The notes under the pieces were generated by a model, which saw nothing but the letters and a program-made list of their open reading frames with translations, did not search any database and had not been told where the DNA came from. Positions 16,977 to 26,266 of a stretch of DNA of 64,000 bases are shown one piece after another. A program made the translations under genes and the position numbers. How positions within the stretch are numbered: the stretch's first letter is position 1; the number at the start of each line of letters is the position of its first letter. Source of the stretch: Spirochaetota bacterium (GTDB lineage: Bacteria > Spirochaetota > Spirochaetia > Treponematales > Treponemataceae); NCBI GenBank assembly GCA_023398165.1, contig JAEWSQ010000011.1, forward strand, positions 59,244 through 123,243, written 5' to 3'.

Positions 16977-17729
16977 ATGAAAAAACTCCTGTTAACAGTT
17001 GCTGTTCCGGTACTGCTTATAGTGGGGATTTGGCAGACAGCTTCCATTTATGTAGCATCTCCTCTCATTCTGCCTTCCCCCTATGCTGTACTCGCAAGTT
17101 TTCAGGAGCTCAGTACATCATTGCTGTTTTGGAAACACATCGCCTTTACCGTCGGCAGAACGTTTGCATCGTTCGGTATATCGCTTGCAGTCTCCCTGGT
17201 TCTCGGGTGTGTTTCCGGAATTCTTCCTGCAGCAGATGCAGTATTGAAACTTCCTATGAGTATTATAAAAGCTACTCCGGTAGTTTCCTTTATATTGCTT
17301 GCGTTATTCTGGTTTAATTCATCCCAGGTTCCAATCTTTGTATCAGTGCTGATGACTCTTCCGGTGCTCACTGCATCTGTTGCTCTCGGCATTAGAAAAA
17401 CTGATGCAAAACTCCTCGAGATGGCTCATTCATACGGAATGTCTAATGTTCAAATAATTAAACACGTTTATTTCCCTTCAATAATTCCATCCTTTGCTTC
17501 AGGTTCTCTGGCAGCATTCGGCTTGAGCTGGAAAGTTGTTGTTGCAGCTGAGGTTATAAGTCTTCCCCGTTATGCATCAGGTTCCGCTCTGCAGACCGCA
17601 AAGGTTCATCTGGAAACATCCGATGTTTTTTCCATAAGCATCTGCGTAATTATTATAAGTTTCCTTTGCGAACTGATTATAGGCATGCTTGTTTCCAAGG
17701 CGCTCAAGAAGGGGAAGATGAATGTCTAG
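16977..17729 (+). CDS. ABC transporter permease, NitT/TauT-type
   Basis: A 250-residue inner membrane protein with about six TM helices, starting with a short N-terminal helix (LLLTVAVPVLLIVGIWQ). The EAA-loop region at about 140-165 (LEMAHSYGMSNVQIIKHVYFPS) is the ATPase-coupling helix of binding-protein-dependent permeases of this family. The stop overlaps the ATPase start by 8 bases, which implies translational coupling. Presumably it forms a homodimer with two copies of the downstream ATPase. Confidence 0.92.
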   Translation: MKKLLLTVAVPVLLIVGIWQTASIYVASPLILPSPYAVLASFQELSTSLLFWKHIAFTVGRTFASFGISLAVSLVLGCVSGILPAADAVLKLPMSIIKATPVVSFILLALFWFNSSQVPIFVSVLMTLPVLTASVALGIRKTDAKLLEMAHSYGMSNVQIIKHVYFPSIIPSFASGSLAAFGLSWKVVVAAEVISLPRYASGSALQTAKVHLETSDVFSISICVIIISFLCELIIGMLVSKALKKGKMNV

Positions 17730-18537
17730 ATCCTGCTCATCATGTACTATTCATATACAGAATCTTAACCTGACAAGGGGAAATAAGAACCTGTTTTCCA
17801 ATTTTAATCTCTCCGCCTCAGGCGGTACAATAAGCGCAATACTCGGTCCTTCAGGCTGCGGGAAAACCAGTTTACTTCATATTATTGCTTCTCTTCTTAA
17901 AGGTCAAAGCGGTTCTGTGGAAGTTTCATGTTCAGCGGACAAACACTCTATTTCACAGATTAAACCGGCTTATCTTTTTCAGGAGCCTAGATTATTACCC
18001 TGGCACACTATTGAACGCAATATTTCACTCATTCTTGAAGGAAGACTGATGCTCGACGGATCTTCAATATATGATGCAAAATCCGCCCGTGAAACTGCTC
18101 TCGATTATCTTACTAAGGTAGGACTTGAAAAATATGCACTGCGCTATCCTTCACAGCTTTCAGGAGGCGAGAGGCAGCGGGTTTCGCTTGCCAGAGCCTT
18201 TGCTTTTCCGTCCCCGGTTCTCTTGATGGATGAAGCCTTTCAGTCCCAGGACATTCACTTAAAACTTCAGCTCATGGATCTTCTTTATATGCTTCATAAT
18301 GAGAATCCAAGAACAGTTATCATGGTAACCCACGATATACGGGAATCGCTGAGTCTTGCAGAAAGAGTCATAGTATTATCAGGCACACCTATTAGCATAT
18401 TGATTGACAGTCCGGTTCCGGTGAAGGAAGTCCCCTCAAAAACGTATATCCGGTTTCCAAAAGTACTGCATGAACTCGAATGTAATATTTTGAGGGTTAT
18501 GGCTTCGATTGACGAATGTCCTGTTTTTCCTGTCTAG
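17722..18537 (+). CDS. ABC transporter ATPase, NitT/TauT-type
   Basis: A 271-residue ATPase. Walker A is GPSGCGKTS, the Q-loop is FQEPRLLPWHT (the 'LPW' is typical of SsuB/TauB/ThiZ-like ATPases), signature LSGGERQR, Walker B VLLMDEAFQSQD, switch His in VTHDIRES. The protein energises uptake through the preceding permease. Its stop (TAG) abuts the stop of the convergent cysteine desulfurase gene, with no terminator between them. Confidence 0.92.
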   Translation: MSRSCSSCTIHIQNLNLTRGNKNLFSNFNLSASGGTISAILGPSGCGKTSLLHIIASLLKGQSGSVEVSCSADKHSISQIKPAYLFQEPRLLPWHTIERNISLILEGRLMLDGSSIYDAKSARETALDYLTKVGLEKYALRYPSQLSGGERQRVSLARAFAFPSPVLLMDEAFQSQDIHLKLQLMDLLYMLHNENPRTVIMVTHDIRESLSLAERVIVLSGTPISILIDSPVPVKEVPSKTYIRFPKVLHELECNILRVMASIDECPVFPV

Positions 18538-19719
18538 TTATGAAAGTATCATAACTGAATGTTTAAGAGCGCTTGTAAGCACACTAATATCATTTTCTGT
18601 TGTACTGTATCCGAAAGAAAACCGGACCGCACTTGATGAAATTTCTTCACTGACGTTCATTGCTTCAAGTACAGGTCTTGAGTTTTTCCTCGCAGAACAA
18701 GCAGAACCTGCAGAAATGAAAATTCCTTTTTCACTTAACGAACGTACAAGCACTTCAGAAGGAATCCCGGGGAAGGCTGCCTGTACAATCCACGGGGAAA
18801 AGCGGTTGTCGTATTCCGTGCTGCCGGAGTAAGCTGAATCCTCACGGGAGGAGGGAATAAGAGTACACCGGGGTATTTTTTTTAATTCATTAAGAAAAAA
18901 TGATGTCGTTTTTTTCTGCCTGCTTAATCTTTCATCGCCTTCATTTTTTATACAGTATTTTTCAAGGCACAGGCCTAATGCAACGGCGCCGAATAGATTT
19001 TCTGTTCCGCTTCGTATGCCTCCTTCCTGTCCGCCGCCGCGTAAAAAGGGTTCCTGCCTTGATTTTAAATACAATAATCCTATACCGCGCGGAGCGCCTA
19101 ATTTATGTCCGCTTATACAGGCGCTGTCTATGGATGAGGAGGAAAGATCGAGCGGTATTTTACCGGCAGCCTGTACTGCATCGACATGAAATTTTGGTTT
19201 TTTTTTCCCGGGGTATGCTTCTTCAAGCTTTTTAGCTATTTCATCGACGTTCTGAATGGCGCCTGTTTCATTGTTTACAGCCATAACGCACACTAAAGCG
19301 GTGTCGTCTCTTGTTTTGGAAAGGACCGCATCACTTTGAACAATACCGTCAGTATCCGGGGCAACCGTTATAACATCCCAGCCGAGGTGTTTTAGCATTA
19401 AAGCCTGTTCGCGGACTGCCGGGTGTTCAATTCCGCTGATTACCACGGATCCTCTTGAAGGACGTAAAAGAAGAGACATAAGTATAATCTGGCTTCCTTC
19501 TGTACCGCCTGATGTATAATAAAGACATTCTTCCTTTACCCCAAAGCAGAAGGCGCTTCTTTTTCTGTATTCCTGCAGAATTTTTTTTGCATCAAGTCCT
19601 GCCCGGTGAATACTCGAAGGATTTGCAAATGCGCTTTGTGATATATCCAACGCCTTATGCAGAATATCAGAATCAAAAGGAGAGGCCGCAGCCCAGTCAA
19701 AGTAGTAGCTTTCATTCAT
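18538..19719 (-). CDS. Cysteine desulfurase (NifS/IscS family)
   Basis: A 393-residue class V aminotransferase-fold PLP enzyme that moves sulfur from cysteine to a protein persulfide for Fe-S clusters and tRNA thiolation. I chose the start at 19719 (MNESYYFDWAAASPFD), which matches the family N-terminus; an in-frame start at 19764 would add 15 residues not typical of the family. Motifs: 'YYTSGGTEGSQ', 'SGIEHPAVRE', 'HVDAVQAAGKIP', the PLP lysine in SGHKLGAPRG, and the active Cys in SAGSACSARK. No iscU/sufU neighbour is present, so it cannot be assigned to a particular pathway. The gene is divergent from pullulanase. Confidence 0.92.
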   Translation of the reverse strand: MNESYYFDWAAASPFDSDILHKALDISQSAFANPSSIHRAGLDAKKILQEYRKRSAFCFGVKEECLYYTSGGTEGSQIILMSLLLRPSRGSVVISGIEHPAVREQALMLKHLGWDVITVAPDTDGIVQSDAVLSKTRDDTALVCVMAVNNETGAIQNVDEIAKKLEEAYPGKKKPKFHVDAVQAAGKIPLDLSSSSIDSACISGHKLGAPRGIGLLYLKSRQEPFLRGGGQEGGIRSGTENLFGAVALGLCLEKYCIKNEGDERLSRQKKTTSFFLNELKKIPRCTLIPSSREDSAYSGSTEYDNRFSPWIVQAAFPGIPSEVLVRSLSEKGIFISAGSACSARKNSRPVLEAMNVSEEISSSAVRFSFGYSTTENDISVLTSALKHSVMILS

Positions 19720-19762
19720 GCCCTTTATTTTATCAGCTTCATTTTCCTTATTCAATAACATC

Positions 19763-19768
19763 ATTATA
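19763..19768 (-). promoter_or_regulatory. Probable -10 element of the cysteine desulfurase gene
   Basis: Minus-strand TATAAT, with a weak CTGTCA 15 nt upstream. The predicted start leaves a leader of roughly 30-40 nt before the chosen ATG at 19719. The element lies next to the divergent promoter of the pullulanase gene. Confidence 0.4.
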
Positions 19769-19771
19769 CCA

Positions 19772-19800
19772 TTGCTTTTTTTCTGACAGCTTCGTACAAT
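19772..19800 (+). promoter_or_regulatory. Promoter of the pullulanase gene, leaderless geometry
   Basis: TTGCTT (19772-19777), 17 nt spacer, TACAAT (19795-19800), then 7 nt (ACGCGCT) to ATG 19808. No Shine-Dalgarno sequence is visible. The spacing places the transcript start at or beside the start codon. Confidence 0.65.
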
Positions 19801-19807
19801 ACGCGCT

Positions 19808-21856
19808 ATGAATAAATATAATGCATGGAAGATCTGCGAGAAAACCACACCATCAAATTCTGTGAAGCTCGGCTGTTATTTTAATCCCGAAACTCTTGCT
19901 GCTTCTTTTTCACTGTGGGCTCCGTCTGCCTCCAAGGTCCGGGTTTTTCTATATGAGGAATACAACAGTAAACATCCTGCATATATTTTTCCTCTTCAGC
20001 TGCAGAAATCGACCGGGGTCTGGTCTCTTAACTGTTCAATAGATATATCGCTTGATAACTGGTTCTATGAATATGAGGTTACCACGGAAAAAGGATGCAG
20101 AATGTGCCTTGATCCGTATGCTCTTTCAATGGCTGCCTATACTAATGATAAAACATGCGGAAGAGCCGCCATTATTAATCTTTCTGATCCCCGGACGCTG
20201 CCTTCAGGGGGCTGGAGTGAAAGCAATCCTCTGAAAGAGGATGCCGGAGTCTTACCTCCCTTTACAGCCTACACTGATGCAGTAATTTATGAAGTATCGG
20301 TCCGGGATTTTACGGCATCTGATGATTCGGATGTCGAGCCGACGGTGTTTGTCCGTCATAAAGGCAGCTATAATGCTTTTATTCAAAAGCTTGATTATTT
20401 AAAAACTTTGGGAATAACTCATATTCAGCTTATGCCCGTACTGAATTTTTACAATAATGATGAAACGAAGAAAAACTACGAGGCAGGTACAAATCTGTAC
20501 GGCAATAATTATAACTGGGGTTATGATCCCCATAACTATTTTACCCCTGAGGGCTGGTTTGCTTCGAATCCATATGATCAATACTGTAGAATAAGTGAAT
20601 TAAAAAATCTAATTAAGGAATCTCATAAGTCAGGATTACGGGTAATTCTTGATGTTGTCTATAATCACATGGCTGATGCAGAATTGCTCGATTCCATCGT
20701 CCCGTCGTATTATTTCAGACTGACTAAAAGAGAGTGTGTCTATACCTCTGCCTCAGGATGCGGCAACGATATTGCATCAGAACGGACAATGGCACGCCGT
20801 CTGATAATTGATTCCCTTAAATACCTCGTAAGGGAATATCATGTTGACGGATTCCGTTTTGATCTTATGGGGCTGATCGATTCTCAAACTATTCTTGATG
20901 CATATGATGAATGTATCTTTTATAACCGTGACATGCTTTTCATCGGTGAAGGCTGGAAAATGTATAACGGGGAAAAAGGCAGCTGCGGTATGGATCAAAA
21001 TTATATGACTAAAACGCAAAAAGTTTCTGTTTTTAATGACGAACTCCGCGATCTCTGCAAGGGCGGCGGTATGCAGGAGAGCAAAAAAGGATTTGTAACC
21101 GGAGGAACGGTCAATACAAAGCAGCTGTTTTATAATATCTGCGGTCTGCCCCAGGTTAACTACAGTGCAAACAGTCCTGCAAGAAATGTACAGTATCTTG
21201 AATGCCATGACGGATTAACCCTTCATGATAATATAGCCTATAATCTTAAGCTGGATGAGAGAAATGAACTTCAAAAAAAAGAGCTTCTTTCACGAATAAT
21301 GCTTGCGCAGTCTATTCTTTTAACCAGCCAGGGTATTGTTTTCATACATTCAGGTCAGGAATCCGGCAGAACTAAATCTGCAAAAAATCTAACCGGTACA
21401 ATACAGGATGATATTTTAGACTCCTTTGTCAAAAACTCGTACAATGCTCCGGATTCGATCAATAATATTATGTGGAAAAAAGATGCCGATTATGAACAGT
21501 TGTGCGTTTTTACAAGCAGCCTCATTGCACTGCGGAAAAAGTTTAATCACTTCAGACTGCAGACAGCAGAGGAAGTAAAAAACAAAATTATTTATATGGA
21601 TAATGCAAGCGGGGATCTTTTACTGAGTTATACGATTCTTCCGGATGCAAAAGACAGCACTTCCCGGTGGTATCTTATTTTTAACGGGCGAAAAACCATA
21701 GCCACTGTTGATATTAACGGTAATTTAAACGAAGCTCAAGTATACGTGTCAGGTTCCCGGGTTTCCCTTGATCCTTTTTTGCTTCCGCCGGATCAGTATT
21801 CACTCAGTAAACTTGATATTCCTCCGTTAAGTTCTCTCATATTCAGTATTCCTTAA
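19808..21856 (+). CDS. pulA: Type I pullulanase / glycogen debranching enzyme
   Basis: A 682-residue alpha-1,6-glucosidase of family GH13. A CBM48-like domain occupies about residues 15-105 ('FSLWAPSASKVRVFLY'). The GH13 barrel carries the type I pullulanase signature YNWGYDP near 237, region II DGFRFDLMGLID with the nucleophile Asp, region III FIGEGWKMY with the acid/base Glu, and region IV LECHDGLTLHDN. No signal peptide is present, so it probably acts in the cytoplasm on limit dextrins or imported maltodextrins. The MFS transporter 22 nt downstream probably shares the mRNA. Confidence 0.93.
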   Translation: MNKYNAWKICEKTTPSNSVKLGCYFNPETLAASFSLWAPSASKVRVFLYEEYNSKHPAYIFPLQLQKSTGVWSLNCSIDISLDNWFYEYEVTTEKGCRMCLDPYALSMAAYTNDKTCGRAAIINLSDPRTLPSGGWSESNPLKEDAGVLPPFTAYTDAVIYEVSVRDFTASDDSDVEPTVFVRHKGSYNAFIQKLDYLKTLGITHIQLMPVLNFYNNDETKKNYEAGTNLYGNNYNWGYDPHNYFTPEGWFASNPYDQYCRISELKNLIKESHKSGLRVILDVVYNHMADAELLDSIVPSYYFRLTKRECVYTSASGCGNDIASERTMARRLIIDSLKYLVREYHVDGFRFDLMGLIDSQTILDAYDECIFYNRDMLFIGEGWKMYNGEKGSCGMDQNYMTKTQKVSVFNDELRDLCKGGGMQESKKGFVTGGTVNTKQLFYNICGLPQVNYSANSPARNVQYLECHDGLTLHDNIAYNLKLDERNELQKKELLSRIMLAQSILLTSQGIVFIHSGQESGRTKSAKNLTGTIQDDILDSFVKNSYNAPDSINNIMWKKDADYEQLCVFTSSLIALRKKFNHFRLQTAEEVKNKIIYMDNASGDLLLSYTILPDAKDSTSRWYLIFNGRKTIATVDINGNLNEAQVYVSGSRVSLDPFLLPPDQYSLSKLDIPPLSSLIFSIP

Positions 21857-21878
21857 AAGCATTGCAAGGACTTTTAGT

Positions 21879-23114
21879 ATGATAATGTCAATTCCTGTCT
21901 TTTTACTTTTTTCCATATACGGAGTGGTTAGTACCTATCTCCCTCTTTTTCTCCGCACTATGGGCTACTCAGCAAGCAATATAGGCTTTCTGCTTGCAGT
22001 CTTTGAAATATCCGGGGTTGTCATTCCATTTGTAGTGAGCCCTCTCATATCAAAAAAAGGCATTTACGGTTTGTTCCTTCTCGCTTCAGGCCTTCTCATG
22101 GTAATTCTTCCCTATCCGCTTTTAAAAACAAGCGGATTTTCACTCACTGCCGGTATTTTGGCGCTCTATGCTGCAGGATTTAAGGGCATCGTTCCGGTAT
22201 CTGATTCTCTCATTAACAGACTTCTGGGAGAAAAACGGGCAGAGTATGGACGGGTAAGGGTAATGGGCTCTATAGGCTTCGTTGTCATGAGCCTAATTCT
22301 GCAGTACGTTGCCCGTCTTGAAACAGCAGATACCGATGCCATTCTTCTTTGGATGGTATTTCCTCCTCTCCTGTTCAGTCTTTCCATTATTCTTATTCCC
22401 GGTCTTCTTAAACGGTACAGGGATGACGAAAAAGAATCTGTAATACCTTATACAAACAGTAAAGGCTTGAAACCTGTTCAAGCAGCCGTTGATAAAAAAG
22501 AAAGATTATCAGTGCGTATAAAAGCGGTGATTAAAGAATTCCCGTCTATATATTGGGCTGGAATGTTTCTCATTTTTTCTGGTTTTTTGGGTCTTATTCC
22601 TGCAAATAAATTTTTTTCACTGTATGTGTATGAGTATTTGGGAATGGAGGCATCAGGCCTATTATGGGCGCTCGCAGCAGCAGCCGAAATTCCTTTTATG
22701 TTTTTTTCCTCCAGGTTTTTACGGCGTTTCGGCTCAATGAAGCTCATTGTTTTCGGCACCTTTACCATCTTCCTTCGGGTAATAACCTATATACTGATTC
22801 CGAATTTTACCGGTGCGGTCATAGGGCAGCTGTTTAACTCAATAACCTATGGTTTGTATCATCCTGCAGCGGTTTCATTTGCCGCTCAATACGCGCCAAA
22901 AAATAAACTTGTCGTCAGCATGACGCTCTATTCAGTCGTCGCAACAGGTTTGGCTAACATAGCAGGAAACTGCCTCGGGGGAATTATAATAGACGCAGCA
23001 GGCTATCCGATGTTATTCATTATGTTCAGTTCTTTTCCTCTTTTTGCGGTTCTTGTATATCTTTTTTATAGTAAAACGGTACTGAAGAAGCGGAAACGCA
23101 TGGGACTGCACTGA
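21879..23114 (+). CDS. MFS transporter
   Basis: A 411-residue integral membrane protein with about 12 hydrophobic segments in two halves separated by a charged cytoplasmic loop near residues 185-215 (basic, Lys/Arg-rich). The N-terminal half has 'LPLFLRTMGYSASNIGFLL', typical of the MFS_1-like/PPP group. The substrate cannot be read. Its position after pullulanase suggests a sugar or maltodextrin-related solute, which is inference. The start ATG 21879 follows AAGGAC. A strong bidirectional terminator lies 5 nt beyond the stop. Confidence 0.85.
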   Translation: MIMSIPVFLLFSIYGVVSTYLPLFLRTMGYSASNIGFLLAVFEISGVVIPFVVSPLISKKGIYGLFLLASGLLMVILPYPLLKTSGFSLTAGILALYAAGFKGIVPVSDSLINRLLGEKRAEYGRVRVMGSIGFVVMSLILQYVARLETADTDAILLWMVFPPLLFSLSIILIPGLLKRYRDDEKESVIPYTNSKGLKPVQAAVDKKERLSVRIKAVIKEFPSIYWAGMFLIFSGFLGLIPANKFFSLYVYEYLGMEASGLLWALAAAAEIPFMFFSSRFLRRFGSMKLIVFGTFTIFLRVITYILIPNFTGAVIGQLFNSITYGLYHPAAVSFAAQYAPKNKLVVSMTLYSVVATGLANIAGNCLGGIIIDAAGYPMLFIMFSSFPLFAVLVYLFYSKTVLKKRKRMGLH

Positions 23115-23118
23115 TAAA

Positions 23119-23176
23119 AAAAAGCACCTTTACCGCGGGTCAGTATTATATCATTACCTGCAGGAAGGTGCTTTTT
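23119..23176. terminator. Bidirectional rho-independent terminator
   Basis: AAAAAGCACCTT (23119-23130) pairs perfectly with AAGGTGCTTTTT (23165-23176), 12 bp, with A-tract and T-tract flanks on both strands and a 34 nt loop. It separates the convergent MFS and M16-family genes and can stop transcripts from either side. Confidence 0.85.
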
Positions 23177-23198
23177 AAGTATTCAGTCCTATGATTTT

Positions 23199-24602
23199 TT
23201 ACTTATATAAAGAAAGCGGTATGGAATTCACATCCTCAGAACCGCATACAATAAACCATCTTCCCGGCGACTCCATCCAGTAAGTGTTAAACACTCTCAT
23301 AATATCTTCAGTACTGACTTCGTCAATACGTTCTAAAAGTTTGAGGTATGCTTCTTTATTTCCGGTCAGATGAATGCTTCCCATTATTTGAAGAACCTGA
23401 CCCGAAGAAGTTACATATGCAGAAAACAAAGAATTAATGAGGGAGTTTTTATATCCGTCAAGAGTTTCTTCAAGCGTTAAAAAGGTAAATTCATTTGTCT
23501 CGGTATTTTTTGAATCTATTATTTTCCCTTCACTCATAATGTTCTGTGCTTCATCAATGTAATAGGGAAGATTCTGCAGATCGCTTGCACTGTTGACGTA
23601 CAGCATCATATACGGCGCCTTGCTGAGCATCTGAGTATTCCCGATAGAGTAGCATGCCCCGTATTTTTCACGGACAACATTGTAAAGAATTTCAGAATAG
23701 ATAGTACAGGCAAGAACAGAAGGCATGTAATCCTTATCGGTAAACTGAGGGAAGGAATAGACCTTAGAAAGAAATCCGGTGCCGGATGCGGAGGGATGTG
23801 CAATGATTTCAGTATCACCTGATATTGTTACCGGAGGTATGACAGGGCTTTCATAGTCCAATACAGGTATAGCTGCAAAATACATAGTAAGTCTTTCTTC
23901 AAGATACGCAGGATCAATATTCCCGGAGGCGACTATGGTGATTCGTTTTGCATTCATAAGTGTTTTATGAAAGGAAGCTACATCATCGAGCGATATTGTT
24001 TGAATCGTTTCATAGGTAGGACGAATATTAGTTTCAAACGGATGATTCTTATATACCGCCCGTTCTGCCGTATACTGCACAAGCGAATTGGGATCATTGA
24101 GCAGACTTTGCAGGTTTTGAAGATTTGCAGTTTTGATATTTTCAAATTCATTTTCAGAAAAAGAAGGATGTAAAAATGAATCTGCAAATACCTGATAAAG
24201 ATCACTAAAATAATGATCAATGCAGGTAAGTGTAAAATAAGAATAACCGTTTGCAGTATATCCGGCTATACTGGCTTTTGTTTTGTGCATTTTCTCTTTA
24301 ATAACATCATACGCAAAATACTTGGATCCTCTTGTCATCATTGCAAGAGTTATATTCTCAATGCCTGACTGCTGCGGATCGAGCAGTGCATTAGCCCCAT
24401 CTATCATAATAGAAAGAGATAATACTTTTTGGCTTTCATTTTTCTTAAGCACAACAGGTATGCCGTTTTTTAACGTAAATACTTCAAATGATGAAGCATT
24501 ATCGGTATAGTATTTTTTTGCATCGGCATTCATAGACTGCTTCGTAGTACTGCAGGATGTAATAAGCAGCACTGCTATAAGTACGGTAATAATTTTTTTC
24601 AT
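23199..24602 (-). CDS. M16-family lipoprotein lacking the zinc motif (partner subunit)
   Basis: A 467-residue lipoprotein. The start at 24602 (MKKIITVLIAVLLITSC) was chosen because GGAG lies 7 nt upstream and it gives a clean lipobox LITSC; the longer frame overlaps the upstream gene. The two-lobe M16 fold is visible ('FTLKNGIPVVLKKN', 'ITIVASGNIDPAYLEERL'), but the HxxEH zinc site is missing; the equivalent helix reads SGIENITLAMMTRG. In M16B peptidases a catalytic and an inactive subunit often come from adjacent genes and form a heterodimer, and this fits here with the upstream gene. It is probably anchored to a membrane on the periplasmic side. Confidence 0.87.
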   Translation of the reverse strand: MKKIITVLIAVLLITSCSTTKQSMNADAKKYYTDNASSFEVFTLKNGIPVVLKKNESQKVLSLSIMIDGANALLDPQQSGIENITLAMMTRGSKYFAYDVIKEKMHKTKASIAGYTANGYSYFTLTCIDHYFSDLYQVFADSFLHPSFSENEFENIKTANLQNLQSLLNDPNSLVQYTAERAVYKNHPFETNIRPTYETIQTISLDDVASFHKTLMNAKRITIVASGNIDPAYLEERLTMYFAAIPVLDYESPVIPPVTISGDTEIIAHPSASGTGFLSKVYSFPQFTDKDYMPSVLACTIYSEILYNVVREKYGACYSIGNTQMLSKAPYMMLYVNSASDLQNLPYYIDEAQNIMSEGKIIDSKNTETNEFTFLTLEETLDGYKNSLINSLFSAYVTSSGQVLQIMGSIHLTGNKEAYLKLLERIDEVSTEDIMRVFNTYWMESPGRWFIVCGSEDVNSIPLSLYK

Positions 24603-24616
24603 ATGCAACTCCAACT

Positions 24617-26068
24617 TTATTTCCACCAGAATGCAGAATCTGCATTAATCTCTTTATATCCCAGCGCTTCATAGTCAGCTTTCTGACTTTCATAAAGCTC
24701 AGGATTAACAAGCACAACAACAACAGACGGTTTTTTTAAAAGATAGTTTTTCACAAATTGCACAATATCATTTCGTTCAACCGAAGCTGTATTTTTATCA
24801 TGACTGAAGTAATAGGCGGTGTCTGTAACTGCCCACCAGTAACGGATATTAGCAAGGTATGTTTCGGGCCTTTGAGCACGGATAACGGCATCATCTGAAA
24901 AGCCTGTCATGTTTTTGTTAAAACTTGTCTGCGGGAAGAAATCATAATCTTCAATAATTTGATTAGCAAGATCGGTACTTATCACTTGCGCTAAATATGC
25001 AGCTCTTTGTCCCATCATCTGTTCAGGGGAAAGCACTATAGCCGTAAAATGAATAAGACTATGATTACGGGATGTAAGGTAGCCTTCGCTAATATAATCG
25101 GAACCAGGAATTCCAAAAGACTGATTGGAGAGAAGATTCTGTTCAAATTTACTTGAAGGATCATTTACTAGATTTACCCATGCATCAGCGGTAAAAGTTG
25201 CTTCTGTATCGAAGGCTATGTCAGGGCCCCGGAAATAAACCATTACTTGTGCAATTTGAGGCGAAATTTGGGGATGACTCTGCACAAGGTAAACCGTTTC
25301 CTCTATTTCATCCTGTTCAATATCATGTGCAGGCCTCAATTTCAGTCCTTTTTCCCACGATCCGTAAATCTTCTTAACTTTTTTTAAGACGTCCTCCGGA
25401 TCTACATCTCCGCCTACAAAGAGTGCCGCATTATCCGGAACATAGTACGTTAGTTTCATTTCCAGTAAATCCTCTACAGAAGCCGAGGTAATGATTCCCT
25501 CACTGCCGGTTACATCCTGTTTCCAGGGTTCTTTATTAAAGATTGTGTTAGAGACGGATGTTTGCAGTATCCATGTCGGATTACTGTGATATGCGGAGAT
25601 TTCGGAAATAACAACTTTCTTCTCGTTCTCAAGCTCATTTTTATCGAGCAGAGGTTCCCGTACTGCATAAGACCAGAATTCGAGCCCCTCAGCCAAACTG
25701 GATGAAGGAACTGTGAAAAAATAATTAATGAACTCGTTTGACGTGCTTCCGTTCCATGATGCAACCCCGAGATCTTTCATCGCTCTCTGTACGGCAGCCG
25801 CAGTTTTATACTTTGTGTTGCCTTTAAACATCATATGCTCATACAGATGAAACAGTCCTGACGTTTCTTTTGTCTGTGCAGTGCCTCCTGCCTTCACCGC
25901 TATTTCAATATACGCAAGCGGCGCCTCGTGATTTTCCATGACGAACAGTTCCAGTCCGTTATCCAATACATAGTGAAATAACCCTTCCTCTGTAGTTTCC
26001 TGTGCCTGAACAGTAAAGGAAACTGCAAGGAAAGCTAGTAAAAGTATTTTTTTTACATACTTTTTCAT
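24617..26068 (-). CDS. M16-family zinc metallopeptidase (catalytic subunit)
   Basis: A 483-residue exported peptidase. The start at 26068 follows GGAGGG by about 4 nt and begins a signal peptide (ILLLAFLAVSFTVQA, cut near residue 22). The inverted zinc motif is HLYEH at residues 74-78, and the third ligand Glu lies in 'ENEKKVVISEISAYH'. M16 peptidases degrade short peptides inside a clam-shell chamber. The second half carries the M16 C-terminal domain pattern. It is followed 14 nt downstream by its zinc-less paralogue, so the two probably form a periplasmic heterodimer. Confidence 0.92.
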   Translation of the reverse strand: MKKYVKKILLLAFLAVSFTVQAQETTEEGLFHYVLDNGLELFVMENHEAPLAYIEIAVKAGGTAQTKETSGLFHLYEHMMFKGNTKYKTAAAVQRAMKDLGVASWNGSTSNEFINYFFTVPSSSLAEGLEFWSYAVREPLLDKNELENEKKVVISEISAYHSNPTWILQTSVSNTIFNKEPWKQDVTGSEGIITSASVEDLLEMKLTYYVPDNAALFVGGDVDPEDVLKKVKKIYGSWEKGLKLRPAHDIEQDEIEETVYLVQSHPQISPQIAQVMVYFRGPDIAFDTEATFTADAWVNLVNDPSSKFEQNLLSNQSFGIPGSDYISEGYLTSRNHSLIHFTAIVLSPEQMMGQRAAYLAQVISTDLANQIIEDYDFFPQTSFNKNMTGFSDDAVIRAQRPETYLANIRYWWAVTDTAYYFSHDKNTASVERNDIVQFVKNYLLKKPSVVVVLVNPELYESQKADYEALGYKEINADSAFWWK

Positions 26069-26196
26069 TATACCCTCCAACAATGCGGCGTTAGCCGAAA
26101 TATATCAGACTACTATAACGGTTTCTATATAAAGAAGCTATATTAATAAAAATATTTTTGTTCCTTGTGAGATATTAGATATTTTGTAAGGAATTA

Positions 26197-26225
26197 TTGA
26201 CAGAGGTTATGCTATCTATTACTAT
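26197..26225 (+). promoter_or_regulatory. Promoter of the VWA lipoprotein gene
   Basis: TTGACA (26197-26202), 17 nt spacer, TACTAT (26220-26225). The predicted start is near 26232, leaving a 35 nt leader with GAAGGGAG before ATG 26267. This is a conventional leader, unlike the leaderless group. The rest of the 26069-26196 gap is AT-rich, with a minor hairpin near 26090 and no clear minus-strand promoter. Confidence 0.65.
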
Positions 26226-26266
26226 TCATAAAACAAGTCAAATGAAAATTTGAAGGGAGAAATGGT

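Noticed and set aside
24617..26068. Insulinase gene start at 26083
   Set aside because: The extra five residues span the ribosome binding site; ATG 26068 has correct spacing and starts the signal peptide.
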